From: Streptomyces sp. NRRL S-646
GTDB taxonomy: Bacteria; Actinomycetota; Actinomycetes; Streptomycetales; Streptomycetaceae
Assembly (NCBI RefSeq): GCF_000720765.1
Contig: NZ_JODC01000011.1
Location: 310,001 to 374,000, forward strand
Length of the DNA: 64,000 nucleotides
Direction of reading: 5' to 3'
Shown: piece after piece, positions 8,076 to 18,205 of the stretch
Layout of the letters: the number at the start of each line of letters is the position of its first letter
How positions within the stretch are numbered: the first letter of the stretch is position 1
Position numbers and translations under genes: made by a program
Notes under the pieces: model-generated
Told to the model about the DNA's origin: nothing
Seen by the model: only the letters and a program-made list of their open reading frames with translations
The model's database searches: none

Positions 8076-8954
8076 CTAGCCGTGCCGCTCGATAAAGGCC
8101 CGCGTCTGCTGCTCGTCGATCTCGTACACCGTCTCGTGGGCCCGCGGGTCACGCGCATGGAAGGTGTGGAACATCGGGCCCGCCGAGCCGTCGCCCAGCT
8201 CCACCAACGACGCCGACGCCCCGCGCACCGCACGCTCGGTGCCCGGAGGTGTCGTCAGGTCGATGCGGTTGACCACGCCCGGCGTGACCCAGACCGGGAC
8301 CGCCTCGAGCAGCCCGAAGAGCTGAAGGTGGAAGTGGCCGGTCAGGACGGCGCGGACATCGGTGCCACGGATCGCCTCGGCCAGGGCCGACGGATTACGG
8401 AGGCCGAAGGCACGCTGAGTCCCGACGTCGAGCGCGATGGGCGGGTGATGGAGCGAGAGGACCGTGCCCTTCCCCGCGGGGGTCGCCAACACGCGCCGCA
8501 GCCAGGCCAGTTGCTCCGCGCCGAGCCACCCGTGCACCTTGCCCGGCACGAGCGAGTCCAGCGTGACGAGACGCCACCCGTCCACCGTGCTGACCGCGGC
8601 CCGCTCGCCCGCCGCGGACTCCAGAACCGTCTCGGCCCGCTCGGCCCCGTCCGCCGCCAGATGCCCGCTCCCCAGCACCTTGCCGAAGGCCTCGCGCTCG
8701 TCGTGGTTGCCGGTCGTGCAGATCACGGGCGCGTTCAGCGGCAGCGCGAACTCGGTCAGCAGCTCTCGTACGGTCGTGTACGCCTCCACCGCCCCGTCGT
8801 TGGCGATGTCACCGGTGACGACGATCGCGTCCACGCCCCGCTGGTGGCGCAGCTCGGCGAGCATGAGGCGGAGGGATTCGGTGGCGTTGACGCCGTGCCT
8901 GTTGGGGGCGTCGGTGCGCTCGATGTGGGTGTCGGAGAGGTGCAGGATCCTCAT
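8076..8954 (-). CDS. calcineurin-like metallophosphoesterase
   Basis: 292 residues beginning MRILHLSDTH, the first metal-binding motif at the very N-terminus. The rest of the set is present in order: VVTGDIANDG, TTGNHDE, LSLHHPP and TGHFH. This is the dinuclear-metal phosphoesterase fold, in the GpdQ/CpdA-like branch acting on phosphodiesters such as cyclic nucleotides or glycerophosphodiesters. The substrate is not fixed by the sequence. A reading to 9014 adds 20 unlikely residues. It ends 54 bases before the esterase gene. Confidence 0.88.
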   Translation of the reverse strand: MRILHLSDTHIERTDAPNRHGVNATESLRLMLAELRHQRGVDAIVVTGDIANDGAVEAYTTVRELLTEFALPLNAPVICTTGNHDEREAFGKVLGSGHLAADGAERAETVLESAAGERAAVSTVDGWRLVTLDSLVPGKVHGWLGAEQLAWLRRVLATPAGKGTVLSLHHPPIALDVGTQRAFGLRNPSALAEAIRGTDVRAVLTGHFHLQLFGLLEAVPVWVTPGVVNRIDLTTPPGTERAVRGASASLVELGDGSAGPMFHTFHARDPRAHETVYEIDEQQTRAFIERHG

Positions 8955-8995
8955 GCCCGGAACGCTAGCCGTAGTTGACCTCGGCAACCAGAGTG

Positions 8996-9592
8996 TCAGG
9001 CCGCCGGCCGCCACATGGTCGTCACGACCTGGCCGGTGGCGGTGACGATCTCGTCGCGTGCGCTGAAGCCGACGTTCTCGTACCGCTTGAGGTTGGCGGG
9101 GTTGGTCGACTCCAGGTAGGCGGGGGCGCCGACGGCGTCGACACGGGCGAGGCTCTCGGCGAGCAGGGCCATGCCGAGGCCCTTGCCGCGGTGGTCGGTG
9201 TGGGTGCCGAGGATGGTGAGGTAGAAGAACGGCTCGCTGGGATGGGCCGCCTCGAACTGCTCCCCGATCCTCATGATCGCCCGGGCAGTGTCAGGGCTCG
9301 TGGCGCGAGCAAGACGGCCCTCCAGCCCCTCCGTCTCCTCGGACGTGAGCTCGACCCCGTCCGGCGGAATCCAGACCGCGGCGGCCTCGGCACCCGGCGT
9401 CACCAGCGTCCAGGGGTAACGCAGGGCGGAGGTCACGTAGACCCGCCACATCACGGCTGCTTGCGCGGCGCGCCGCTCTTCGTCGGGGAAGACGGGCCCC
9501 CACACCGGGTCGTGGAAGAAGGCGGTGGTGAAGGCGGAGACGATGTCGTCGAGGTCGGCGGGGGTGGCGGTACGGGCAAGAACGTTTGGCAT
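8996..9592 (-). CDS. GNAT-family N-acetyltransferase
   Basis: 198 residues. The acetyl-CoA loop is seen at THTDHRGKGLGMALL (about 133-147), followed by YLESTNPANLKRYENVGF, the typical beta5-alpha4 end of the GNAT fold. The substrate is unknown. The start at 9592 is the ATG where the fold begins; longer readings run into a GC-rich repeat. The gene ends 41 bases before the metallophosphoesterase start on the same strand. Confidence 0.85.
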   Translation of the reverse strand: MPNVLARTATPADLDDIVSAFTTAFFHDPVWGPVFPDEERRAAQAAVMWRVYVTSALRYPWTLVTPGAEAAAVWIPPDGVELTSEETEGLEGRLARATSPDTARAIMRIGEQFEAAHPSEPFFYLTILGTHTDHRGKGLGMALLAESLARVDAVGAPAYLESTNPANLKRYENVGFSARDEIVTATGQVVTTMWRPAA

Positions 9593-9627
9593 GCGCCCAT
9601 TGTCGGCCTGCCCAGAAAATTCCAGCC

Positions 9628-9730
9628 CGTCCGGCACCCCCCAGCCCGTCCGGCACCCCCCAGCCCGTCCGGCGTTTGAGGACGAGGCCGAAGGCCGATG
9701 GGGGTCTGGGGGCGCAGCCCCCAGGGACAG
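9628..9730. repeat. dispersed repeat family 1, copy a, with short tandem units
   Basis: Three tandem units of CCCAGCCCGTCCGGC lead into GTTTGAGGACGAGGC and a hairpin (GGGGGTCTGGGGGCGCAGCCCCCAG). The same pieces recur at 18130-18205 and 35620-35725. Its position between a gene start and a gene end suggests a mobile or slippage-prone intergenic element that also serves as a terminator. Confidence 0.7.
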
Positions 9731-9756
9731 CAACCCCCACCACCCCGCACGGAATG

Positions 9757-10872
9757 TCAGCTCAGCGAGCGCAGCGCAGCCGCGTCATACGGCTTCAGCT
9801 CCGAGACCCGTCCCGCCAGCACCTTCGCCGCCCACTCCGGATCCTGCAGCAGCGCCCGCCCGACCGCGACAAGGTCGTACTCGTCGCGCTCCAGCCGGTC
9901 CAGCAGGTCGTCGATGCCCCGCACCGGCGACCCCTCCCCCGCGAACCCCCGGATGAAGTCCCCGTCGAGCCCGACCGACCCGACAGTGATCGTGGTCTTG
10001 CCCGTGAGCTTCTTCGTCCACCCGGCGAGGTTGAGGTCGGAGCCGTCGAACTCCGGCAGCCAGTACCGCCGCGTAGAGGCGTGGAACGCATCGACACCGG
10101 CCGCGGCCAGCGGCGCGAGGATGGCCTCCAGCTCCTCCGGCGTCTCGGCGAGACGCGCGTCGTACGCCTCCTGCTTCCACTGCGAGTACCGGAACAGCAC
10201 CGGGAACTCGGGCGAGACGGCCTCCCGCACGGCCGCCACTATCTCCGCCGCGAACTTCGTACGGGCCACGGGGTCGCCGCCGTACGCGTCCGTACGACGG
10301 TTGGTGCCGGACCACAGGAACTGGTCGAGGAGGTAGCCGTGCGCGCCGTGCAGTTCGACTCCGTCGAAGCCGATGCGCTCGGCCGCGACCGCTGCCTCGA
10401 CGAACGCACCTATGACGGCGTCGATGTCGGCCTGGGTCATGGGGGTCGCGTCCTCGACGCCGGTGACGCGCAGACCGGAGGGGCCGTGCGAGGGGGCGTC
10501 CGGGTAGGGGGCGTCGCCCTGGTTGCGGACCGTGCCGATGTGCCACAGCTGCGGAACGATCGTGCCGCCCGCCGCATGCACCGCCTCGGCGACCTTCTGC
10601 CAGCCGGCGAGCTGGTCCTCGCCGTGGAACCGGGGGACGCGGCCGCTGTTGCCGGCCGAATCGTGGCCGACGTAGGTGCCCTCGGTGACGATCAGTCCTA
10701 CGCCGGCGGCGGCCCGGCGGGCGTAGTACGACACCACGTCCTCGCCGGGGATGCCGCCCGGGGAGAACATGCGCGTCATGGGCGCCATCACGATGCGGTT
10801 GGGGACGGTCAGGCCGTTGATCGCGGTGGGCCGGGAGAGGATCTCGGCTGCGCGGGAGGGGGCGGTGGTCAC
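9757..10872 (-). CDS. NADH:flavin oxidoreductase (old yellow enzyme family)
   Basis: 371 residues, a complete FMN-binding TIM barrel. Seen in order are IVMAPMTR, PQLWHIGT, GFDGVELHGAHGYLLDQFLW, the NRRTDAYGG loop and VAVGRALLQDP near the phosphate site. Such enzymes reduce activated alkenes or act as xenobiotic reductases with NAD(P)H. A GTG start has GGAG nine bases upstream. Its promoter must lie after the groEL terminator at 10972-11013. Confidence 0.9.
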   Translation of the reverse strand: MTTAPSRAAEILSRPTAINGLTVPNRIVMAPMTRMFSPGGIPGEDVVSYYARRAAAGVGLIVTEGTYVGHDSAGNSGRVPRFHGEDQLAGWQKVAEAVHAAGGTIVPQLWHIGTVRNQGDAPYPDAPSHGPSGLRVTGVEDATPMTQADIDAVIGAFVEAAVAAERIGFDGVELHGAHGYLLDQFLWSGTNRRTDAYGGDPVARTKFAAEIVAAVREAVSPEFPVLFRYSQWKQEAYDARLAETPEELEAILAPLAAAGVDAFHASTRRYWLPEFDGSDLNLAGWTKKLTGKTTITVGSVGLDGDFIRGFAGEGSPVRGIDDLLDRLERDEYDLVAVGRALLQDPEWAAKVLAGRVSELKPYDAAALRSLS

Positions 10873-10971
10873 GTGGGTGGGCTCCTCGTGCAGGGGCTGC
10901 GTTAACCGAAGGGTATGTGCACACGCATTATTGCACCCGCTTAAGCAATTCCCCTGTGACCTCGAACACGC

Positions 10972-11013
10972 CCGAGGGCGACACCCCCTGTTTCCAGGGA
11001 GTGCCGCCCTCGG
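10972..11013 (-). terminator. terminator after groEL2
   Basis: CCGAGGGCGACACCCCCTG pairs with CAGGGAGTGCCGCCCTCGG across a 4-base loop, giving a 19-bp stem with two weak pairs. It begins 27 bases beyond the groEL2 stop in the direction of transcription. Confidence 0.75.
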
Positions 11014-11039
11014 TGGAACCCGGATCAGCCAGAGGCCGA

Positions 11040-12770
<1,731 letters not shown>

Positions 12771-12789
12771 TCACCGACCCGGTCCATCT

Positions 12790-12816
12790 TTGTCACTCTC
12801 ACCTTCAGAGTGCTAA
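12790..12816 (-). promoter_or_regulatory. CIRCE operator 1 (HrcA site)
   Basis: TTGTCACTC-N9-GAGTGCTAA matches the CIRCE consensus TTAGCACTC-N9-GAGTGCTAA in one full arm and most of the other. It lies 128 bases before the groEL2 start codon. Confidence 0.85.
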
Positions 12817-12825
12817 CGCCAATGA

Positions 12826-12852
12826 TTAGCACTCGCCCCCTGCGAGTGCAAG
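12826..12852 (-). promoter_or_regulatory. CIRCE operator 2 (HrcA site)
   Basis: TTAGCACTC-N9-GAGTGCAAG has a perfect left arm and six of nine right-arm bases. Nine bases separate it from the first CIRCE, so the two HrcA sites sit side by side in the groEL2 promoter. Confidence 0.85.
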
Positions 12853-12866
12853 CGGCTCTCGGGTAC

Positions 12867-12904
12867 TGGCCTGGTCCCCCAGAGGCACTCCGGGGGACCG
12901 GCCA
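12867..12904. terminator. hairpin upstream of groEL2 promoter
   Basis: TGGCCTGGTCCCCC pairs with GGGGGACCGGCCA around an 11-base loop, with one bulged T. It stands between the cold-shock gene and the groEL2 operators and probably stops read-through toward groEL2. Confidence 0.55.
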
Positions 12905-12933
12905 GGCCGCGGACCCAGCCCCTCCGGACATGC

Positions 12934-12966
12934 CGAAGGGCCCGTACCCTGAGGTACGGACCCTTC
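12934..12966 (-). terminator. terminator after cold-shock gene
   Basis: CGAAGGGCCCGTACC pairs with GGTACGGACCCTTCG over a 3-base loop, one weak pair in 15. It begins 45 bases after the csp stop in the leftward direction. There is no T run, which is usual in Streptomyces. Confidence 0.75.
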
Positions 12967-13011
12967 GATCAAGAAAAGAAGAACGTCGCTGCAGTTAACC
13001 CGGCGCGTGCT

Positions 13012-13218
13012 TCAGCCGGCCGCCAGTCGGACCATGTCCGCCTGCGGCCCCTTCTGGCCCTGCGAGATCTCGAAATCGACCCGCTGACCCTCTTCCAGGG
13101 TGCGGTAGCCGTCCATCTGAATCGCACTGTAGTGGACGAAAACATCCGCACCACCGTCGACCGCGATGAAGCCGTACCCCTTCTCCGCGTTGAACCACTT
13201 GACGGTGCCCTGAGCCAT
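13012..13218 (-). CDS. cold-shock domain protein
   Basis: 68 residues, a single five-strand OB-fold that binds single-stranded RNA/DNA. RNP1 (KGYGFI) and RNP2 (VFVHYSAI) are intact. The start [10 protein letters not shown] is the classical one for the family; longer readings add ten unrelated residues. GGGGAG lies six bases upstream. The role is RNA chaperone or growth-phase regulator. The long gap upstream probably holds a structured 5' leader, as in other csp genes. Confidence 0.95.
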   Translation of the reverse strand: MAQGTVKWFNAEKGYGFIAVDGGADVFVHYSAIQMDGYRTLEEGQRVDFEISQGQKGPQADMVRLAAG

Positions 13219-13570
13219 GCCTAACTCCCCTATTACTGGCCCTTGCACAGATCCACACTTCGCGGATCCGGGTCAGACCTCACCCCCCACGGTTGGGGGC
13301 GTGCGCCGGAACGCGTCGACCGCGGCTGAATGTATCTGTCCAACTGCCGTCTGCAACAGGTCAATCGGACGAGAATTCCGGGCACGACCGGTCGGGACTT
13401 TAAGGAGAATTCGCCTGAATTCAGGGCAAGTCGGGCCCCATAAATGGAGCATAAGACGCAAAAAACCTGCACACTTTGGCTACTTCTCGCTGCCCGAGAA
13501 GCGAGAACTCATATGCATCCGGCAAGCGGAGTCGAGCAGGTTCCCCAACTGTACCGTGCTCAACCATGCA
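13219..13570 (-). other. non-coding stretch upstream of csp
   Basis: About 350 bases without a supported gene, less GC-rich than its surroundings. It contains a C/G hairpin (CCCCCCA at 13283, TTGGGGG at 13293) and an inverted repeat TTCTCGC (13484) / GCGAGAA (13501). Both would lie in a csp leader or promoter region. I infer a long 5' untranslated region, but no promoter is certain. Confidence 0.45.
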
Positions 13571-13609
13571 GAATTGCCCCCTCCGCTTCTCTCACGGAGG
13601 GGGCAATTC
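13571..13609 (-). terminator. terminator after moaD-like gene
   Basis: GAATTGCCCCCTCCG and CGGAGGGGGCAATTC form a perfect 15-bp inverted repeat with a 9-base loop. It lies 60 bases past the stop of the MoaD-like gene. Confidence 0.85.
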
Positions 13610-13669
13610 GATGAACTCTTGGTAACCGACGTTACCGACGGTAATAATCGGCCGTCCGACCTGTTTCCG

Positions 13670-13945
13670 TCAGCCTCCGGCGACGGCCGGGATGATCGAG
13701 ACGCCCGCCCCGTCCGGAGTCGCCGTCTCCAGCCCCTGCTCGAACCGCACGTCGTCGTCGTTCACGTACACGTTGACGAACCGCCGCAGCTTGCCCTGGT
13801 CGTCCAGAACACGGGCGGCGATACCGGTGTGGTTCTTCTCCAGATCGGCAATGACCTCGCCGAGGGTCCCACCTTCGGCGGTGACCTCGGCCTGCCCGCC
13901 GGTGTAGGTACGCAGGATGGTGGGGATGCGGACGTTGACACTCAT
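13670..13945 (-). CDS. MoaD/ThiS-family sulfur-carrier-like protein
   Basis: 91 residues with a ubiquitin-like beta-grasp fold, ending in AVAGG. The terminal Gly-Gly is what gets adenylated and thiocarboxylated in sulfur carriers. It sits just downstream of thrC, 116 bases away on the same strand, rather than with molybdopterin or thiamine genes. The likely role is therefore a CysO-like carrier for a PLP-dependent cysteine or thio-compound synthase, or a pathway-flexible carrier. The exact acceptor is inference. Confidence 0.82.
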   Translation of the reverse strand: MSVNVRIPTILRTYTGGQAEVTAEGGTLGEVIADLEKNHTGIAARVLDDQGKLRRFVNVYVNDDDVRFEQGLETATPDGAGVSIIPAVAGG

Positions 13946-13973
13946 TGCTTATGACCTCCGGTCAGGTGGAGCG

Positions 13974-14045
13974 CCCCAAAGGGGCGCGGGGCTGTGTCTA
14001 TTTGCGGCTCCGCCGCGGGGCGCGACCAGCCCCCACAGGCCCGCA
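13974..14045. repeat. dispersed repeat family 2, divergent copy
   Basis: GGGGCGCGGGG ... GGGGCGCGACCAGCCCC ... CCCGCAG shares its framework with the copies at 21766, 40470 and 46311. It fills the gap between thrC and the MoaD-like gene. Confidence 0.6.
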
Positions 14046-14061
14046 GACGAACAACGACCTC

Positions 14062-15351
14062 TTAGGCGAGCCCAGCTTCCCGGAAGGACTCGAGGCTCGG
14101 GCGAATAGTCGCCGTGAGCCCCGTGCCGGCCACGGCGTCCAGCGTCTTGAGACCGTCCCCGGTGTTGAGCACGACCGTAGTCAGGGTCGGGTCGAGGACA
14201 CCGGTCTCGATCAGCTTGCGCGTCACACCAACGGTCACCCCACCGGCGGTCTCCGCAAAGATCCCCTCAGTGCGCGCGAGCAGCCGAATCGCATCGACGA
14301 TCTGCTCGTCGTTGACATCCTCCACCGCCCCGCCGGTACGGCGAGCAATGTCGAGGACATAGGGCCCGTCCGCCGGGTTCCCGATCGCCAGCGACTTGGC
14401 GATCGTGTTCGGCTTCTGCGGCCGCACCACGTCGTGCCCGGCCTTGTAGGCCACCGACACCGGCGAACACCCCTCCGCCTGGGCCCCGAAGATCTTGTAC
14501 GGCTTGTCCTCGACGAGCCCGAGCTTGATCAGCTCCTGCAGACCCTTGTCGATCTTCGTGAGCTGCGAGCCGGAGGCGATCGGCACGACCAGCTGGTCCG
14601 GCAGCTGCCAGCCGAGCTGCTCGCAGATCTCGTACGCCAGGGTCTTGGAGCCCTCCGCGTAGTACGGCCGCAGGTTGACGTTGACGAAGCCCCAGCCCTC
14701 GCCGGCCGGGTCGCCGATCAGCTCGGAGCAGAAGCGGTTCACGTCGTCGTAGTTGCCGTCGATGCCGACGAGCTCGCCGCCGTAGACCGCGGCCATGACG
14801 ACCTTGCCCTGCTCCAGGTCGTGCGGGATGAACACGCAGGAACGGAAGCCGGCGCGGGCGGCCGCGGCACCCACCGCACCGGCCAGGTTGCCGGTGGACG
14901 AGCAGGACAGGGTGGTGAAGTCGAAGGCGCGGGCGGCCTCGATGGCCTGGGCGACGACCCGGTCCTTGAAGGAGTGCGTCGGGTTGCCGGAGTCGTCCTT
15001 CACGAAGAGCTTGCCGGACTCGACGCCCAGCTCGCGGGCGAGGTTGTCGGCCTTGACGAGCTTGGTCCAGCCGGGGTTGATGTTCGGCTTGTCCGCCACG
15101 TCCGCCGGGACGGGCAGCAGGGGCGCGTAACGCCAGATGTTCGCGGGACCCGCCTCGATCTGCTTGCGGAGCTCCTCGGTGTCGTAGGCCGAGAAGTCGT
15201 ACGCGATCTCGAGCGGGCCGAAACACTCCTCGCAGGCGAAGACCGGACCGAGGGGTACCCGGTGACCGCACTCGCGGCAGCTCAACGCCGCGGCGGGACC
15301 GAGGTCGACGGTCGTGGAGTCGGTGGTGCTTGCAACAGTCTGCGCAGCCAT
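14062..15351 (-). CDS. thrC: threonine synthase
   Basis: 429 residues. Converts O-phosphohomoserine to threonine with PLP. The PLP lysine lies in SGNPTHSFKDR, the phosphate-binding loop in SCSSTGNLAGAV, and an N-terminal zinc-ribbon-like part has CRECG and CEEC pairs, as in the longer actinobacterial ThrC type. A purine-rich stretch lies somewhat far (about 14 bases) from the ATG, so a slightly different start is possible. The MoaD-like gene follows on the same strand. thrC is away from the usual hom-thrB group. Confidence 0.93.
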   Translation of the reverse strand: MAAQTVASTTDSTTVDLGPAAALSCRECGHRVPLGPVFACEECFGPLEIAYDFSAYDTEELRKQIEAGPANIWRYAPLLPVPADVADKPNINPGWTKLVKADNLARELGVESGKLFVKDDSGNPTHSFKDRVVAQAIEAARAFDFTTLSCSSTGNLAGAVGAAAARAGFRSCVFIPHDLEQGKVVMAAVYGGELVGIDGNYDDVNRFCSELIGDPAGEGWGFVNVNLRPYYAEGSKTLAYEICEQLGWQLPDQLVVPIASGSQLTKIDKGLQELIKLGLVEDKPYKIFGAQAEGCSPVSVAYKAGHDVVRPQKPNTIAKSLAIGNPADGPYVLDIARRTGGAVEDVNDEQIVDAIRLLARTEGIFAETAGGVTVGVTRKLIETGVLDPTLTTVVLNTGDGLKTLDAVAGTGLTATIRPSLESFREAGLA

Positions 15352-15695
15352 GTGAGGCGAGGCCCTTTCTCCTCATCTTCCTCACGACGCATCTCGCCGT
15401 GAGACGGATTTGGCACCTTCCCTAGCCGGGAGCCTCGCGTAATGATCAACATTGATCTACGAGACCGGCTGGAGGGTTGCCGGGGCTTCATCGGGCCGTA
15501 TCCCTCTGCCCCTCTGGATGAGCGGTATTCGGTTGTTTGACTCGTTCAACGCGGGACGACCCCCGACATGCGATGGTCACCAGCGTTGTTCAAGACTGTA
15601 ACCGAAGGCCAGGACAGTTGAGATAGCCGTCCGAACCGCGAGATGGATCACATGATGATCCGGTATCGCCGAGAGAACGCAGAGGAGCCGCCTAC
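15352..15695. promoter_or_regulatory. divergent promoter region thrC / gpgS with palindrome
   Basis: 344 bases with no gene. It must hold the promoters for both neighbours. The clearest element is GATCAA-CA-TTGATC at 15444-15457, a possible dimer-type operator nearer thrC. The stretch is AT-richer around 15430-15460. I see no riboswitch fold. Confidence 0.4.
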
Positions 15696-16640
15696 GTGCT
15701 GGAAGAAGTCGAGCGCTGGCTGAGCACCCGCTCCTGGTCGCTGACCGATCGCCCGCTGCACAAGATCCTGGCCGCAAAGCAGCGCACAGGCCAGTCGGTC
15801 AGTGTCGTGCTGCCCGCGCTCAACGAGGAGGAGACGGTCGGCGACATCGTCGCGATCATCCGTCACGACCTCATGCAACAGGTCCCGCTCGTCGACGAGA
15901 TCGTCGTCGTCGACTCCGGGTCCACCGACCGCACGTCCGAGGTCGCCGCGGCGGCCGGGGCCAGGGTCGTCCACCGTGACGACATCCTGCCGCGCATCCC
16001 GACCGTCCCCGGCAAGGGCGAGGTGCTGTGGCGCTCGCTCCTCGTCACCGGCGGGGACATCGTCTGCTTCATCGATGCCGACCTGAAGGAGTTCTCCTCC
16101 GACTTCGTCTCCGGGATCGTCGGACCGCTGCTCACCGACCCGGGGATCGACCTCGTCAAGGGCATGTACGACCGTCCGCTGGGCGGCGCCCAGGGCCAGG
16201 GCGGCCGGGTCACCGAGCTGATGGCGCGCCCGCTGCTCAACATGCACTGGCCGCAGCTGGCCGGCTTCGTGCAGCCGCTCGGCGGCGAGTACGCGGCCCG
16301 GCGCACCCTGCTGGAACAGCTGCCGTTCCCCGTCGGGTACGGCGTCGAGCTGGGCATGCTGGTCGACGCCCTGCACCTGGTGGGCCTCGACGCGCTCGCC
16401 CAGGTGGACGTCGGGGTGCGCAAGCACCGGCACCAGGACGGGCAGGCGCTGGGCCGGATGTCCGCCGCGATCTACCGCACGGCGCAGCTTCGGCTGGCCC
16501 GCGGCCACCTCATCCGTCCCTCCCTCACCCAGTTCGAACGGAGCGAGGACGGCTTCGAGCCGCGCACCTACTCCGTGGACACGGAGGAGCGGCCGCCGAT
16601 GGTGGAGATCGCCGAGTACGCGTCCCGCAAGGTCGCCTGA
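15696..16640 (+). CDS. gpgS: glucosyl-3-phosphoglycerate synthase
   Basis: 314 residues, GT-A fold of family GT81. Transfers glucose from NDP-glucose to 3-phosphoglycerate, the first step to glucosylglycerate and polymethylated lipopolysaccharides in actinobacteria. Motifs: VSVVLPALNEEETVGDIV, VDSGSTDRT, the metal-binding FIDADLKEF (DxD-like), and KGMYDRP. GAGGAG lies eight bases before the GTG. No phosphatase (gpgP) is next to it. The otsA gene follows in the same direction after 95 bases, so this is a compatible-solute neighbourhood. Confidence 0.9.
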   Translation: MLEEVERWLSTRSWSLTDRPLHKILAAKQRTGQSVSVVLPALNEEETVGDIVAIIRHDLMQQVPLVDEIVVVDSGSTDRTSEVAAAAGARVVHRDDILPRIPTVPGKGEVLWRSLLVTGGDIVCFIDADLKEFSSDFVSGIVGPLLTDPGIDLVKGMYDRPLGGAQGQGGRVTELMARPLLNMHWPQLAGFVQPLGGEYAARRTLLEQLPFPVGYGVELGMLVDALHLVGLDALAQVDVGVRKHRHQDGQALGRMSAAIYRTAQLRLARGHLIRPSLTQFERSEDGFEPRTYSVDTEERPPMVEIAEYASRKVA

Positions 16641-16735
16641 GGCGGCGCGTTACGCGGTGCAGGCGGTGTATACGGTCCACCCGCAGAGCCCATACGTACG
16701 TTTGAGCGTTTCCGGGCCGGGCTAGGTTGAGGCGT

Positions 16736-18127
16736 ATGGCTTCCAGGCACGGCGTTGGTCATCAGGTGCTGGTCGCGTCCAACCGCGGCCCGGTCTCGTA
16801 CGAGGTGGAGGAGGACGGCTCGCTGGCCGCCAGGCGCGGCGGCGGCGGGCTGGTCTCCGGTCTGTCCGCGATCGGGCCCGACGCGGACGCCCTGTGGGTG
16901 TGCTCGGCGCTGTCCGACGGCGACCGCGAGGCGGTGCGGCGCGGGGTCGGCGAGGACGGTGTGCGGATGCTGGACATCCCGGCCGACGTGCATTCCGACG
17001 CGTACAACGGCATCGCGAACTCGGTGCTGTGGTTCGTCCACCACATGCTGTACCAGACGCCGCTGGAGCCGGTCTTCGACGCGGAGTTCCGGCGGCAGTG
17101 GGCCTCGTACGAGACCTACAACCGGGCCTTCGCCGAGGCGCTCGCCCAGGAGGCGGCCGAGGGCGCGGCGGTGCTCGTGCAGGACTACCACCTGTGTCTG
17201 GTGCCGGGCATGCTCCGCGAGCTCCGTCCCGACCTGCGCATCGGGCACTTCTCGCACACCCCGTGGGCGCCGGTGGACTACTTCCGGATGCTGCCGGACG
17301 ACATCGCCGAGCAGCTCCTGCACGGCATGCTGGGCGCCGACCGGCTGGGCTTCCTGACCCGGCGCTGGGCGGACGCTTTCACGGCGTGCTGTACGGCGGT
17401 GGTGGGCGGCCTCGGGGGCACGGAGATCGGCGTGCACGGCCTCGGCGCGGACGCGGACTTCCTGCGGAAGCGTTCGCAGGAGGCGGACGTCGACGAGCGG
17501 ATGGCTGCCCTGCGGGCACAGATCGGCGAGGGCCGGAAGACGATCGTGCGCGTCGACCGCACCGAGCTGTCCAAGAACATCGTGCGCGGGCTGCTGGCGT
17601 ACAAGCAGCTGCTCGACGACCGCCCCGAGTGGCGGGAGCGGGTCGTGCACGTCGCCTTCGCCTATCCGTCGCGGCAGGACCTGGCCGTGTACCGGGACTA
17701 CATGGCCGAGGTGCAGAGGGTCGCGGAGGACATCAACTCCCGGTACGGAACGCCGGATTGGACCCCGGTCGTGCTCCACCTGAAGGACGACTTCGCCCGC
17801 TCGCTGGCCGCGTACCGACTGGGGGACGTGGCCCTGGTGAACCCCATCCGGGACGGTATGAACCTCGTCGCGAAGGAGGTGCCGGTGATCTCCGAAGCGG
17901 GGTGCGCGCTGGTGCTCTCGCGGGAGGCGGGTGCCCACGCGGAGCTGGGCGAGGACGCGATCACCGTGAACCCGTACGACGTGATGGAGACGTCGCGGGC
18001 ACTGCACGAGGCGCTGTGCCTGCCGGCGGCTGAGCGGGCCGAGCGGTCGAAGCGGCTTGCTGCGGCGGCTACGGCGTTGCCGCCGGCGCAGTGGTTTCTT
18101 GAGCAGCTGGAGGCTCTGCGGGGGTGA
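16736..18127 (+). CDS. otsA: alpha,alpha-trehalose-phosphate synthase
   Basis: 463 residues, GT20 family. Makes trehalose 6-phosphate from NDP-glucose and glucose 6-phosphate. Seen are VASNRGPVSY, the RRGGGGLVSGL loop, VQDYHLCLVPGMLRELRPD, HTPWAPVDYFR, VDRTELSKNI and NPIRDGMNLVAKE, covering both nucleotide and acceptor sites. A -10-like TAGGTT ends eight bases before the ATG, with TTGAGC upstream, so the mRNA may be leaderless; an upstream TTG at 16727 is less likely. OtsB is encoded convergently just downstream. Confidence 0.95.
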   Translation: MASRHGVGHQVLVASNRGPVSYEVEEDGSLAARRGGGGLVSGLSAIGPDADALWVCSALSDGDREAVRRGVGEDGVRMLDIPADVHSDAYNGIANSVLWFVHHMLYQTPLEPVFDAEFRRQWASYETYNRAFAEALAQEAAEGAAVLVQDYHLCLVPGMLRELRPDLRIGHFSHTPWAPVDYFRMLPDDIAEQLLHGMLGADRLGFLTRRWADAFTACCTAVVGGLGGTEIGVHGLGADADFLRKRSQEADVDERMAALRAQIGEGRKTIVRVDRTELSKNIVRGLLAYKQLLDDRPEWRERVVHVAFAYPSRQDLAVYRDYMAEVQRVAEDINSRYGTPDWTPVVLHLKDDFARSLAAYRLGDVALVNPIRDGMNLVAKEVPVISEAGCALVLSREAGAHAELGEDAITVNPYDVMETSRALHEALCLPAAERAERSKRLAAAATALPPAQWFLEQLEALRG

Positions 18128-18129
18128 GG

Positions 18130-18205
18130 TCTGGGGGCTGCCGCCCCCAGACCCCCGCCTTTTGGCCCTTAAGGGGCCTCGTCCTCAAACGCCGGACGGG
18201 CTGAG
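18130..18205. repeat. dispersed repeat family 1, copy b
   Basis: CTGGGGGCTGCCGCCCCCAG (perfect hairpin), then CCTCGTCCTCAAACGCCGG and ACGGGCTG. It separates the convergent otsA and otsB and probably terminates both. Its right part lies inside otsB and encodes that protein's C-terminus. Confidence 0.75.
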
